From an uncultured Allosphingosinicella sp. (GTDB lineage Bacteria; Pseudomonadota; Alphaproteobacteria; Sphingomonadales; Sphingomonadaceae): a stretch of DNA of 41,029 nucleotides. The position numbers and the translations under genes were made by a program. The DNA lies in NCBI GenBank assembly GCA_934539295.1, contig CAKTCN010000032.1, positions 1 through 41,029 on the forward strand. The letters run 5' to 3'. The notes beneath the pieces were generated by a model. That model was not told where the DNA came from. It ran no database searches and worked only from the letters and a program-made list of their open reading frames with translations. Positions 29,014 to 37,667 of the stretch are shown here, in pieces (positions within the stretch are counted from its first letter, which is position 1; each line of letters begins with the position of its first letter).

Positions 29014-30465
29014 TCAGAACAGGCCGGGTACTTCGCGCTGGGCAGTGCTCGGCCGGGCGGGCGTCAGCGTCTCGCGGACCTCGCGCACCGACTGGGCAGA
29101 AATCCCGCCGCCGCTGCCGCCGATCGGGGTGCAGGTGCGCCCCGCAAGGAAATTGAGCGCGGTCGCGACCGACGCCTCCTGAGGGTCGCCAAGCGGGCGG
29201 GTGATGTCGTCCGACGCCTGGCAGGTCCGCTCCACGGTGGTGGCGAGCCCGTTGTAGTAATCGCCCCGACGGTCCGCATTCTGCGTGGCGAGGGCAACAA
29301 CGCGAAGCCGATCGTCGCATTGCGTCCGGTCGAGCCCGATCTGCCCGACGGGCTTGCCGTAGGTGTTGGTGCCGACCAGCGCCACATTGCCGCGCAGGTA
29401 CGGCACCATAGCGTTGATGACGAGCTCGCTGGCCGACGCGGTGCTGCCGGTGCCGATGAAGGCGATCTTGGTCGGTGCGATCGATTGCGCCTTGGGCTGG
29501 AAATAGCGTGTCTCGTTCCTGGACGCCTTTTCCGGACGGTAGGTGGTGTAGCTCAACACATCGGTCGGCTGACGGTTCGCACCGAGGAGATCGCCCATCA
29601 ATTCGGCAATGTCGATGATGCCGCCGCCATTGTAGCGGAAGTCGATGATCAGCTCGCTTACACCCTGCGCCTTGAAGTCGGCAAAGGCGGCGCGCAGCTG
29701 CGGATCGGCCGTATCGATAAAGGTCCGCATGTTGAGATAGCCGACCTTCTTCGCGCCGTCCTGGATGATCTTGGCGCCATATTCGCTGGAAAGCGGCTGC
29801 AGCGCGAAGTTGGCCTTGGTTACGCTGACCGTCCTGTCGCCGCCCGCTCCGCCCAACTGCAGCGTGCGCGCGACGCCTGCCTGATCGGGGCCGAGTGCGT
29901 TGGCGACCGCATCCACCCCGCCCGATGCCCAGAGCGAGGATACGGACTGAACGCTGCCCGCGCCGGTGCCGATGCCGAGCACTTCCGTGCCGCGTCGGAT
30001 GCCCGCCGCATAGCCAGGGCCCGTTTCGAACGATTCAATCACGAACAGGCGCCGTGCACCCGAATCCACGGCGAAGCGGATGCCGAAGCCGGCGTCGGAG
30101 CCGGAGCTGTAATAGGCATTTTCCTCGGCGATCGAGGTCAGGTAGGTGAAGTAGCGATCCTTGCGCTGCGCACGGGCATTGGCGGTCAGGGCATCGATGA
30201 AATCGTCTACGGTCGAGTAAGCGGCGGGGCTGAGGCTTGCCGGCAGCGTCTCGGGGAACAGATACCAGTCGCGGATCTGGGCATTCACCCAATCCTGGCG
30301 TTCGCGCAGCGAGCAGCCGGCCGTGGTGGAAGGCGGCGGAGGCGGCGGTGCCGGCGTGGCACCGATCGGCGGAGCGGTGCCGCCGTTGCTACCGCCATCA
30401 TCCCCACCGCACGCTGCGAGCATGGCAACCAGCGCAACTAGCGCGCCACTCCGCCGAACCTTCAT
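29014..30465 (-). CDS. S41-family C-terminal-processing-type peptidase lipoprotein
   Basis: The 483-aa protein starts with a lipoprotein signal (MKVRRSGALVALVAMLAAC) and a Gly/Pro-rich linker. A short PDZ-like part around FVIESFETGPGYAAGIRRG leads to the S41 protease core. VSELIIDFRYNGGGII is the conserved core strand, GSTASASELV holds the catalytic Ser, and NTYGKPVGQ the Lys. It is probably anchored in the envelope and cleaves periplasmic or outer-membrane proteins; substrates are unknown. The C-terminal 60 residues are extra, with two Cys. AAGGGG precedes the ATG. Confidence 0.9.
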   Translation of the reverse strand: MKVRRSGALVALVAMLAACGGDDGGSNGGTAPPIGATPAPPPPPPSTTAGCSLRERQDWVNAQIRDWYLFPETLPASLSPAAYSTVDDFIDALTANARAQRKDRYFTYLTSIAEENAYYSSGSDAGFGIRFAVDSGARRLFVIESFETGPGYAAGIRRGTEVLGIGTGAGSVQSVSSLWASGGVDAVANALGPDQAGVARTLQLGGAGGDRTVSVTKANFALQPLSSEYGAKIIQDGAKKVGYLNMRTFIDTADPQLRAAFADFKAQGVSELIIDFRYNGGGIIDIAELMGDLLGANRQPTDVLSYTTYRPEKASRNETRYFQPKAQSIAPTKIAFIGTGSTASASELVINAMVPYLRGNVALVGTNTYGKPVGQIGLDRTQCDDRLRVVALATQNADRRGDYYNGLATTVERTCQASDDITRPLGDPQEASVATALNFLAGRTCTPIGGSGGGISAQSVREVRETLTPARPSTAQREVPGLF

Positions 30466-30627
30466 TCATTAACCCCTTGAACTCAGATACTTGCGGGCAA
30501 GGTGTCGGGGATTGCAGGCGCCGTCAATGGCTGTCGGCGTGTTGCAGCATCCCGGCGGTTTCTACCGGCTCTGGACGCGAGACGGTCCGCGGTTAAGCTG
30601 GGTGAGGGACCGGAAGGGAGAAGGCAG

Positions 30628-31083
30628 ATGCTGAGCGGGTTCAAGCAGTTCATCAATCGCGGCAACGTGATCGACCTTGCGGTTGCCGTCATCATCGGCG
30701 CGGCCTTTACCAAGATCGTCAACTCGCTGACCGACGATGTCATCATGCCGGCAATCGGATGGCTGATCGGCGATCTAGATTTCTCGCGCTACTTCATCCG
30801 GCTGGCGCCCGTGCCGGCGGGCTATGCCGGCGACCCGGGCAATTATGCCGCCCTCAAGGCGGCCGGCGTGCCGATGATCGGCTATGGCCAGTTCCTGACG
30901 GCGGCGGTGAACTTCCTGATCGTCGCGTTCATCATCTTCCTGGTGGTGCGCGGAATCAAGAAGGCGCTGCCCGACAAGGACGTGCCGACTCCCGCCGAGC
31001 CTGCCGACATCGCCCTGCTGCGCGAGATCAGGGACGAGCTGCGGCGCGGCCATGTGCCGGCGCCCCCTTCAAATCCGTTGTGA
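30628..31083 (+). CDS. mscL: Large-conductance mechanosensitive channel
   Basis: MscL opens under membrane tension to protect against osmotic downshock. The 151-aa protein begins MLSGFKQFINRGNVIDLAVA with the conserved TM1 (VAVIIGAAFTKIVNSLTDDV) and has TM2 (TAAVNFLIVAFIIFLVVRGI) before a charged C-terminal helix (LLREIRDELRR). The periplasmic loop is longer than in E. coli. GGAG/AAGG sites precede the ATG. The permuted tmRNA gene starts directly behind it. Confidence 0.97.
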   Translation: MLSGFKQFINRGNVIDLAVAVIIGAAFTKIVNSLTDDVIMPAIGWLIGDLDFSRYFIRLAPVPAGYAGDPGNYAALKAAGVPMIGYGQFLTAAVNFLIVAFIIFLVVRGIKKALPDKDVPTPAEPADIALLREIRDELRRGHVPAPPSNPL

Positions 31084-31099
31084 ATGCCCTATATACACA

Positions 31100-31400
31100 T
31101 GTGCCGGGTTCGCCCGGCTATGGCGATAAATCGCGGTGTGCAATAAGCACAGCGGACCCGGGGGCGGTACCCGGCGGCTCCACCAACATCGGCTTTGATG
31201 GCCGATCCTGATGGGGCCGAACTAGGATCGACGTGTGTTGAAAAGCACTGTGTTTCGCTCGGAATGGGACCACCGAAACGGCCCATTATATAAGTGCCAA
31301 CGATAACGAGGCTCTTGCGATTGCTGCGTAACCCGAACCTCACGGTTTAGGTTATATCAGACAAAAGCGCGGTTCGAACCCGACCGGGCAACAGAATGGG
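31100..31400 (+). ncRNA. ssrA: Transfer-messenger RNA, circularly permuted two-piece type
   Basis: The acceptor piece comes first: it ends CGGCTCC-A-CCA at 31175-31185, with a T-stem CCGGG / CCCGG and 7-base loop GGCGGTA, as usual in alphaproteobacteria. A processed spacer (31186-31212) with hairpin ATCGGC / GCCGAT follows. The coding piece starts GGGGCCG at 31213, which pairs with CGGCTCC. The tag frame 31296-31331 encodes ANDNEALAIAA and stops at TAA. The complex rescues stalled ribosomes with SmpB. The outer ends are approximate. A hairpin with UUCG loop (GCCGGG / CCCGGC, 31103-31118) lies at the left edge. Confidence 0.93.
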
Positions 31401-31434
31401 AATTCAGCGGCACGGGGAGCGCCGGGCAACAGAA
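31384..31434. repeat. 13-bp direct repeat just downstream of ssrA
   Basis: CCGGGCAACAGAA occurs exactly at 31384-31396 and 31422-31434. The second copy lies in the loop of a hairpin with arms GGGGAGC / GCTCCCC (31414-31420 / 31435-31441), which may end the ssrA transcript. Direct repeats at tmRNA 3' ends can be integration scars, but nothing between them resembles an element (25 bp). Confidence 0.6.
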
Positions 31435-31587
31435 GCTCCCCACCTCTTCATATCGCCGGATCGTAGGGTCGTTGTCGAACGGCCGAGGTTGGGTCGTTTC
31501 CTGTCGTTCGCGTTCATGTGTCCACTTCGGAACTTCGCCTTGTCGGTGCGCATTGTTGCGCATGAGGAACAAGCGCGAGGAAGCGAC

Positions 31588-31872
31588 ATGAAGAAGCTCG
31601 TCACCGTCATCGGCGCAGCCGCCCTGGCAAGCCTTGCCGCATGTCAGGACAATGACGTGGCCGACAATGTGGAGGCCGCAGCGGAGAATCAGGCCGATCA
31701 GCTCGAGGCGGAGGCGCAAAATCTGGTCGAGGAAGCAGACAATGCGGTGGGCGCGGCCGAGATGACGCTGGAGAACCAGGCCGCCGCGCTGGAGAACCAG
31801 GCAGAGGCGACCCGCGACGCCGGCGAGAACCGGGCCGACGCGATCGCCGAGGATGCCGAGGACGCGCGATAA
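31588..31872 (+). CDS. Small Ala/Glu-rich coiled-coil lipoprotein
   Basis: The 94-aa product has a lipoprotein signal (MKKLVTVIGAAALASLAAC, Cys at 19). The mature part is almost entirely Ala, Glu, Asn, Gln and Asp with repeated units of the type ENQAxxLE (AENQADQLEAEAQN, LENQAAALENQAEATRD), a single long amphipathic coiled-coil helix. Such proteins resemble Lpp-type structural lipoproteins in layout, but no C-terminal Lys is present. It stands 87 bp before lnt, whose enzyme finishes lipoprotein acylation. AGGAAGCG precedes the ATG. The function is inferred to be structural in the envelope. Confidence 0.8.
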   Translation: MKKLVTVIGAAALASLAACQDNDVADNVEAAAENQADQLEAEAQNLVEEADNAVGAAEMTLENQAAALENQAEATRDAGENRADAIAEDAEDAR

Positions 31873-31959
31873 CGCATTCTCTTCGCTCCATCTCCTCACC
31901 GTCCGGGTGGGAGGACGTGCCTGCCCTTAGGTATCCTTGCTTCATGCCAGCGTAGCTAG

Positions 31960-33513
31960 ATGGTTGAAGCGGTCGCGGTTCGCCCGCATAGCGGCGGCGT
32001 GAAGCCGCTCCTCATCGCATTCCTGCTCGGCCTTGCCTCTGCGCTGGGCTTCGAACCTGTCGGCGCGTGGCCGCTGACGCTCTTCGCCGTGGGCGGCCTG
32101 ATGTGGCTGGTCCAGCATGCGCGCAGCCTGCGCCGTGCGCTGGCGCTCGGCTGGTGGTTCGGGGTCGGCAATTTCGTGCTGGGGCTCAACTGGATCGCCA
32201 CCGCCTTCACCTATCAGGCGGCGATGCCGGCCTGGCTGGGCTGGGTGTCGGTGGTTCTGCTGTCGCTCTACCTTGCCGTTTATCCGGCGCTGGCGACGGG
32301 GCTCGCCTGGCGCTGGGGGCGGACCGACCGGCTGGCCTTCATCTTCCTGTTCGCCGCGGCCTGGATCGTCACCGAATGGCTGCGCGCGACCATGTTCACC
32401 GGCTTTGCGTGGAATTCGATCGGCGTCGCCATGCTGCCGACGGCCGTGTCGCGGCTCAGCACGATTGTCGGTACATATGGTCTGTCGGGCTTCCTGGTTC
32501 TGATCGCGGGCGCGCTGCTGCTGATCTACGAGCGGTTTCGAAAGACCGGGTTCGTGCTGCTGGCCGCCGTGGCACTGGCGAGCCTGCTTCAACTGGGCTT
32601 CGACCGGCCGAGCAGCGGCGCGCCGGGTGCCCGCCTCACCATCGTTCAGCCGAATATCGGGCAAGAGCAGAAGTGGAGCAAAGAGTTCGCCGACCGCAAT
32701 TTCGCGACGCTCGCCGACCTGTCGCGTACGTCCAGCGCGGCGCCGCGCCTGCTATTGTGGCCGGAGGCGGCGGTGACGGAAGCGCTTCAGGACGAGCGGC
32801 GCAGCTTCTATGCGGCGCGCAAGACCCGCCGCACGCTTCAGCAGACCGCGTCGCAGATCCGGCCCGGCGACATCATGCTCACCGGCGGCATCACCTTCCA
32901 GTCCGCCGACGGCATCCAAGTGACCAGCGGCACCAACAGCGTGTTCGCGATCGACGCAAATGCCAATATCCTCGGCCGCTACGACAAGTCGCATCTGGTG
33001 CCTTATGGCGAATATCTGCCGATGCGCCCGTTCCTGTCGGCGCTCGGCCTGTCGCGGCTGGCGCCCGGCGCGGTCGATTTCGATGCGGGGCCGGGCGCGC
33101 GGAGCATTGCGCTGCCGGGCTTCGGCAAGGTCGGGCTGCAGATCTGCTACGAGATCATCTTTTCCGGCCAGGTGGTCGACCGCGGCGACCGTCCCGACTT
33201 CATCTTCAATCCGTCCAACGATGCCTGGTTCGGCAGCTGGGGTCCGCCGCAGCACCTGGCGCAGGCGCGGTTGCGCGCGATCGAGGAAGGGCTGCCGGTG
33301 CTGCGCGCCACGCCGACGGGCGTGTCGGCGGTCGTGGATGCCGATGGGCAGGTGCTGTCCAGCATCGGATGGCGCGAGGCGGGAGCGATCGAGGCTTTGC
33401 TGCCGCCGTCCAAGGCACCCACGGTGTTCGCGCGGATCGGCAATCTCGCGCCCTGGCTGCTGGCGTTCCTGCTCGTCTGCATCGCGATTGCAGTTCGCCG
33501 CCGCGCGCGTTAA
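31960..33513 (+). CDS. lnt: Apolipoprotein N-acyltransferase
   Basis: Lnt adds the third acyl chain to the N-terminal Cys of lipoproteins at the inner membrane. The 517-aa protein has about seven membrane helices in the N-terminal half, then a nitrilase-type domain with the catalytic Glu in LLLWPEAAV, Lys in GRYDKSHLVPYGEY and Cys in GLQICYEIIF. The C-terminal helix (LAPWLLAFLLVCIAIAV) is usual. The ATG at 31960 lacks a clear ribosome binding site; a GTG at codon 14 is an alternative. It is followed after 61 bp by metK. Confidence 0.95.
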   Translation: MVEAVAVRPHSGGVKPLLIAFLLGLASALGFEPVGAWPLTLFAVGGLMWLVQHARSLRRALALGWWFGVGNFVLGLNWIATAFTYQAAMPAWLGWVSVVLLSLYLAVYPALATGLAWRWGRTDRLAFIFLFAAAWIVTEWLRATMFTGFAWNSIGVAMLPTAVSRLSTIVGTYGLSGFLVLIAGALLLIYERFRKTGFVLLAAVALASLLQLGFDRPSSGAPGARLTIVQPNIGQEQKWSKEFADRNFATLADLSRTSSAAPRLLLWPEAAVTEALQDERRSFYAARKTRRTLQQTASQIRPGDIMLTGGITFQSADGIQVTSGTNSVFAIDANANILGRYDKSHLVPYGEYLPMRPFLSALGLSRLAPGAVDFDAGPGARSIALPGFGKVGLQICYEIIFSGQVVDRGDRPDFIFNPSNDAWFGSWGPPQHLAQARLRAIEEGLPVLRATPTGVSAVVDADGQVLSSIGWREAGAIEALLPPSKAPTVFARIGNLAPWLLAFLLVCIAIAVRRRAR

Positions 33514-33527
33514 GAGGGCGGACATAA

Positions 33528-33543
33528 GGATATCTTTATATCC
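33528..33543. promoter_or_regulatory. Inverted repeat before metK (possible SahR/SAM-related operator)
   Basis: GGATAT-CTTT-ATATCC is an inverted repeat with 6-bp arms, 31 bp before the metK ATG; flanking GGAC / GTCC arms (33520-33523 and 33549-33552) could extend a hairpin. Methionine-cycle genes of Proteobacteria are often controlled by ArsR-type SahR regulators that bind AT-rich palindromes, but no factor is proven here. It could also act as an mRNA structure. Confidence 0.5.
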
Positions 33544-33574
33544 GAATACGTCCTCTCACAGCTGAAGGCCAGTG

Positions 33575-34786
33575 ATGCGCAGCAACTATCTCTTCACGTC
33601 CGAATCGGTTTCCGAAGGCCATCCCGACAAGGTCGCCGACCAGATTTCGGACGCGATCGTCGACCTGTTTCTTTCCAAGGACCCGGAAGCGCGCATCGCC
33701 TGCGAAACGCTGACCACCACCCAGCTGGTCGTGCTGGCGGGCGAGATCCGTTGCAAGGGCGTGTACGAGAATGACGAGTGGGCGCCGGGCGCCAAGGAAG
33801 AGATCGAGCGCACCGTTCGCGAAACGGTGAAGCGCATCGGCTATGAGCAGAAAGGCTTCCACTGGGAAAGCTTCCGTTTCGAGAACAACCTGCATGGCCA
33901 GTCGGCGCATATCGCGCAGGGGGTGGACGCGTCCGGCAACAAGGACGAGGGTGCGGGCGACCAGGGCATCATGTTCGGCTTCGCCTGCGACGAGACGCCC
34001 GACCTCATGCCGGCGACGCTTTATTACAGCCACAAGATTCTGGAGCAGATGGCGGCCGACCGCCATTCGGGCGTGGCCCCCTTCCTGGAGCCCGACGCCA
34101 AGAGCCAGGTGACGCTACGTTTCGAAGGCGGCAAGCCTGTCGCCGCGACCGCGATCGTGGTCTCCACCCAGCATGGCAAAGGCTATGACCAGGGCGACAA
34201 CGAGGCCGAGCTCAAGGCCTATGTGAAGAGGGTCGTCGCCGGCATTCTTCCGGCCGAGCTTCTGTCGGACGAAACCGTCTACCACATCAACCCGACTGGC
34301 AGCTTTGAGATCGGCGGGCCGGACGGCGACGCGGGCCTGACCGGCCGCAAGATCATCGTTGACACCTATGGCGGCGCGGCCCCGCATGGCGGCGGCGCGT
34401 TCAGCGGCAAGGACCCGACCAAGGTCGACCGCTCGGCCGCTTATATCACGCGCTACCTTGCCAAGAATATCGTCGCGGCCGGCCTTGCTCGCCGCTGCAC
34501 GATCCAGCTCGCATATGCGATCGGCGTGTCCGCGCCGCTGTCGCTCTACGTCGACACGCACGGGACCGCGCGCGATGGCGTGACCGATGCGGGCATCGAG
34601 GATGCGATCAAGGGCATCGCGGCGCTCGGCGGCATGACCCCGCGCGGCATCCGCACGCATCTCGGCCTCAACAAGCCGATCTACCAGCGCACCGCCGCCT
34701 ACGGCCATTTCGGCCGCAAGGCGGACGGCGACTTCTTCCCGTGGGAGAAGACCGACCTGGTCGAGACGCTGCAGGCCGCTTTCTGA
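33575..34786 (+). CDS. metK: S-adenosylmethionine synthetase
   Basis: MetK makes SAM from methionine and ATP. The 403-aa product has [20 protein letters not shown] at the N-terminus, [17 protein letters not shown] (first PROSITE-type motif), and [19 protein letters not shown]. The ATG at 33575 has GAAGG upstream; a GTG one codon earlier exists. A large hairpin follows the stop. Confidence 0.97.
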   Translation: MRSNYLFTSESVSEGHPDKVADQISDAIVDLFLSKDPEARIACETLTTTQLVVLAGEIRCKGVYENDEWAPGAKEEIERTVRETVKRIGYEQKGFHWESFRFENNLHGQSAHIAQGVDASGNKDEGAGDQGIMFGFACDETPDLMPATLYYSHKILEQMAADRHSGVAPFLEPDAKSQVTLRFEGGKPVAATAIVVSTQHGKGYDQGDNEAELKAYVKRVVAGILPAELLSDETVYHINPTGSFEIGGPDGDAGLTGRKIIVDTYGGAAPHGGGAFSGKDPTKVDRSAAYITRYLAKNIVAAGLARRCTIQLAYAIGVSAPLSLYVDTHGTARDGVTDAGIEDAIKGIAALGGMTPRGIRTHLGLNKPIYQRTAAYGHFGRKADGDFFPWEKTDLVETLQAAF

Positions 34787-34792
34787 TCGACC

Positions 34793-34824
34793 CGGCGGGG
34801 GTAGCCTTGGGGCTGCTCCCGCCG
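34793..34824 (+). terminator. Large hairpin after metK
   Basis: CGGCGGG-GGTAGCC pairs with GGCTGCT-CCCGCCG across a TTGG loop (14 bp, two G-U pairs). It begins 6 bases after the metK stop. No T-run follows, so it may be a terminator of weak or Rho-assisted type. Confidence 0.6.
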
Positions 34825-34896
34825 AGCCGCCGGGTAACGTGCTGATGCAGGTTAGTTGCGGTGCGAAACGGGATGTCTTCTTAACCATCGCCTGCC

Positions 34897-35664
34897 ATGT
34901 CCCGACTCATGGCAGGTTCTGACTCGGCGCCCCAAGGCGGCTGCGGCGCGTGCGGCGAGGATGCGCCGGACTTCCACCTCCGCATGGCGTTCCAGCCGAT
35001 CGTGGACCTGAGCTCGGGCGGCGTCTTCGCCTATGAGGCGCTGGTGCGTGGGCCGGAAGGGCAAAGCGCCGGCGACGTGCTGGCGGGTGTCGCACCCGAC
35101 GATCTTTATGCCTTCGACCAGCAATGCCGCGTGGCCGCGATCCGCCAGGCGGTGGAGGCCGGGATCGTCGATACCGGCGCGGTCCTGTCGATCAACTTCC
35201 TGCCCAATGCGGTCTATTCGCCGCTCGCCTGCATCCAGCTGACGCTCAAGACCGCGCGGGCGGTGGACTTTCCCACCGACCGGCTGCTGTTCGAGTTCAC
35301 CGAAACCCAGAAGATGGATGCGGAGCATGTCGGCCGCATCGTCGAGGCGTATCGCAACCTCGGGTTCCGCACGGCGCTTGACGATTTTGGGGCAGGGCAT
35401 TCGGGACTTGGGCTGCTCGCACGATTCGTACCCGACTTCATCAAGATCGACATGGAGCTGGTACGCGGCATCGACGGCAGCAAGCCGCGCCAGATCATCG
35501 TCAACGAGATCGCACGCATGGGCGAGGCGCTGGGCGCCACCATCATCGCGGAAGGGATCGAGACTCAGGAAGAGCTCGACACGCTCCGCTACCTGGGCAT
35601 TCGCTACGTACAAGGCTATCTCCTCGCGCGACCGGAGATCGGCAGGCTGCCGATGGCGGGCTGA
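34897..35664 (+). CDS. EAL-domain protein (cyclic-di-GMP phosphodiesterase-like)
   Basis: The 255-aa protein is a stand-alone EAL domain after a short Cys-containing N-terminus (GGCGACGEDAP). Motifs are intact: EALVRG, LSINFLPNAV (Asn), LLFEFTETQ (Glu), ALDDFGAGHSG (both Asp), FIKIDMELV (Lys) and AEGIETQEEL (Glu), with VQGYLLARP at the end. The key metal and catalytic residues are present, so c-di-GMP hydrolysis is likely. No GGDEF or sensor domain is attached; the ATG at 34909 is an alternative start. Confidence 0.9.
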   Translation: MSRLMAGSDSAPQGGCGACGEDAPDFHLRMAFQPIVDLSSGGVFAYEALVRGPEGQSAGDVLAGVAPDDLYAFDQQCRVAAIRQAVEAGIVDTGAVLSINFLPNAVYSPLACIQLTLKTARAVDFPTDRLLFEFTETQKMDAEHVGRIVEAYRNLGFRTALDDFGAGHSGLGLLARFVPDFIKIDMELVRGIDGSKPRQIIVNEIARMGEALGATIIAEGIETQEELDTLRYLGIRYVQGYLLARPEIGRLPMAG

Positions 35665-35703
35665 CGGCTTTACGCCGCCGTGCCGCGGTGGCAGGGGCGG
35701 CGC

Positions 35704-36402
35704 ATGACTGCGCACAAGCCCGGCGACCCCCTCACCATCAACCGCCTCTACGGACGCGCCAAGGGGCACAAGCTGCGCGCCGGCCAAGCGGCGTTGCTCG
35801 ACGATCTGCTGCCGCAGATCAGCGTGCCGGCGGACGGACCGCTGACGTCCGAAAGCCTGTTCGGCGACGACCGCCCGCTCCATTTCGAAATCGGCTTCGG
35901 CAGCGGCGAGCATCTTGCCTATCGCGCCGACCTGCTGCCAAATCACGGCTTTATTGGCTGCGAGCCGTTCGTGAACGGCGTGGTCGGTGCGCTGCTCCAC
36001 GTGCGCGACAAGCACCTGCCCAACGTGCGGCTGCACATGGGCGATGCGCTGGAGGTGCTGGAGCGGCTTCCGGACGCGAGCCTGCGCTTCGTCTATCTTC
36101 TTCATCCCGATCCCTGGCCCAAGGCGCGTCATGCCAAGCGCCGGATGATGAACCACGGACCCGTGGACCTGATCGCGGCCAAGTTGCAGCCGGGTGGCGA
36201 GTTCCGGCTCGGCACCGACGATCCCACTTACTGCCGATGGTCGATGATGATCATGAACCAGCGCAGCGACTTCGAATGGCTGGCGGAAAGCGCAGGCGAT
36301 TTCCTCAACCGCCCCGGCGGCTGGCCGCAGACGCGCTACGAAGCCAAGGCGCGGCGCAAGGGGCATGAGGTGTGGTACTTCCGCTATCGGCGGAAGCATT
36401 GA
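35704..36402 (+). CDS. trmB: tRNA (guanine-N7-)-methyltransferase
   Basis: TrmB methylates G46 of tRNA with SAM. The 232-aa protein has the SAM-binding LHFEIGFGSGEHLAYRA (motif I), FIGCEPFVNGVV, and the family signature LLHPDPWPKARHAKRRMMN. The C-terminal TRYEAKARRKGHEVWYF is conserved. The start at 35704 (ATG) gives the normal length. The gene lies 39 bp after the EAL gene. Confidence 0.96.
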   Translation: MTAHKPGDPLTINRLYGRAKGHKLRAGQAALLDDLLPQISVPADGPLTSESLFGDDRPLHFEIGFGSGEHLAYRADLLPNHGFIGCEPFVNGVVGALLHVRDKHLPNVRLHMGDALEVLERLPDASLRFVYLLHPDPWPKARHAKRRMMNHGPVDLIAAKLQPGGEFRLGTDDPTYCRWSMMIMNQRSDFEWLAESAGDFLNRPGGWPQTRYEAKARRKGHEVWYFRYRRKH

Positions 36403-36409
36403 TCTAGCC

Positions 36410-36530
36410 ATTCCGCCAAGCATCGTTCGGACTGAGCTTGTCGAAGTTCGCAACTGTTCTGGAAGCGGCAGAGGGCGTGCTTCACGAGAATCTACCCGAT
36501 GCTGCGCGTCCTTCGAGACGACCCCTCGCC
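36410..36530. repeat. REP-like sequences between trmB and the antiporter
   Basis: The 183-bp gap after trmB contains GGACTGAGCTTGTCGAAG (about 36429-36446) and CGTCCTTCGAGACG (about 36508-36521), the latter the complement of the CGTCTCGAAGG core seen at the end of uvrA. These words are typical of dispersed palindromes in sphingomonad genomes. No gene is seen here. Confidence 0.6.
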
Positions 36531-36585
36531 ATCGGCCAACCTCGAAAGACGGGAACGCAGCAGGCATACACGCGGTTCGGGTTGG

Positions 36586-37626
36586 ATGCCTCTGTCCAAC
36601 GCTGTTTCCTATCCCCTGTGGGTCAACGCCCTCCTGTTCGTCCTGTCGGGCGTCGGCATCTGGTTCGCGGGCGGGCGTTTGACGCGCAACCTCGATGCAA
36701 TTGCGGTCAAGACCGACATGGACCACGCCTTTGCGGGCATGCTCCTGCTCGGCGGGATCACCTCGCTGCCGGAAGTGGCGAACGTCACCACTGCATCGGC
36801 GATCGGCAACCCGGCGCTGGCGATCAACAATTTGCTGGGATCGGCGGCGATCAACATCCTGCTGCTGGCCGTGGTGGACGCCTTCATCGGCCGCAATGCG
36901 GTGACATCGATCGTGGCGCGGCCGTCGACGATGATGATGGCGACGCTCGGCGTCCTGTTGCTGACCATGATCGCCGCGCTGATCGTGATAGGCGACGTGG
37001 CGTTGCTGGGCGTAGGACCCGGCAGCATCGCAATCGGTGTGGCGGCGGTGTTCTTCTTCTGGCTAGCGGCGGGCCATGACGCACGCTCCCCCTGGTCGGT
37101 CGACCAGGATGGCGACGGCGAACCCGACGCGCCCGAAGCGGAAACCGATACGGAGGCGAGCCTCACCCGCTTGTGGACGATCGTGGCGCTGGACGGCGCG
37201 ATTATCTTCGCGGCCGGCTACGTCCTGTCCAACGTCGGCGATGCGATTGCGACGCAGACGGGAGTCACCAGCGCCCTGGTCGGCTTCGGGCTGATCGGCA
37301 CCGCCACTTCGCTCCCGGAACTGGTGACGATTGCGACGGCGTTGCGGATCGGCCGGCCGGAAATGGCGTTCGGGCAGGTGCTCGGCACCAACTTCGTCAA
37401 CCTGTCGCTCGTGCCGCTGGCCGATGTTGTCTATCGCGGCGGGCCGGTGCTGAACGAACTTGGCCGGTTCGAGATCGTGTCGGCCCTGCTCGGCGCGATC
37501 CTTATCGGCGTCTTCATGGTCGGCCTGCTCGAACATCGCGACCGCACGATTTTCAGGATGGGCGTGGATTCGGCGGTGGTGATCCTGCTGTTCGCGGCCG
37601 GCTTCGGATTGCTTGCCACGCTTTGA
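36586..37626 (+). CDS. Sodium/calcium exchanger-family membrane protein
   Basis: The 346-aa protein has about ten membrane helices in two halves linked by an acidic loop (DQDGDGEPDAPEAETDTEAS, about 165-185). Each half has an alpha repeat: GGITSLPEVANVTTASAIGN at about 62 and GTATSLPELVTIATALRIGR at about 240, the ion-binding regions of CaCA antiporters. It probably exchanges calcium (or another cation) for sodium or protons. The acidic loop may sense calcium, as inference. The start at 36586 (ATG) is the beginning of the first helix; the longer frame includes repeat DNA. Confidence 0.9.
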   Translation: MPLSNAVSYPLWVNALLFVLSGVGIWFAGGRLTRNLDAIAVKTDMDHAFAGMLLLGGITSLPEVANVTTASAIGNPALAINNLLGSAAINILLLAVVDAFIGRNAVTSIVARPSTMMMATLGVLLLTMIAALIVIGDVALLGVGPGSIAIGVAAVFFFWLAAGHDARSPWSVDQDGDGEPDAPEAETDTEASLTRLWTIVALDGAIIFAAGYVLSNVGDAIATQTGVTSALVGFGLIGTATSLPELVTIATALRIGRPEMAFGQVLGTNFVNLSLVPLADVVYRGGPVLNELGRFEIVSALLGAILIGVFMVGLLEHRDRTIFRMGVDSAVVILLFAAGFGLLATL

Positions 37627-37667
37627 GGCTCCGCGCGAACCGGTGAGCGGGAGGTGGGATCGAGAGG

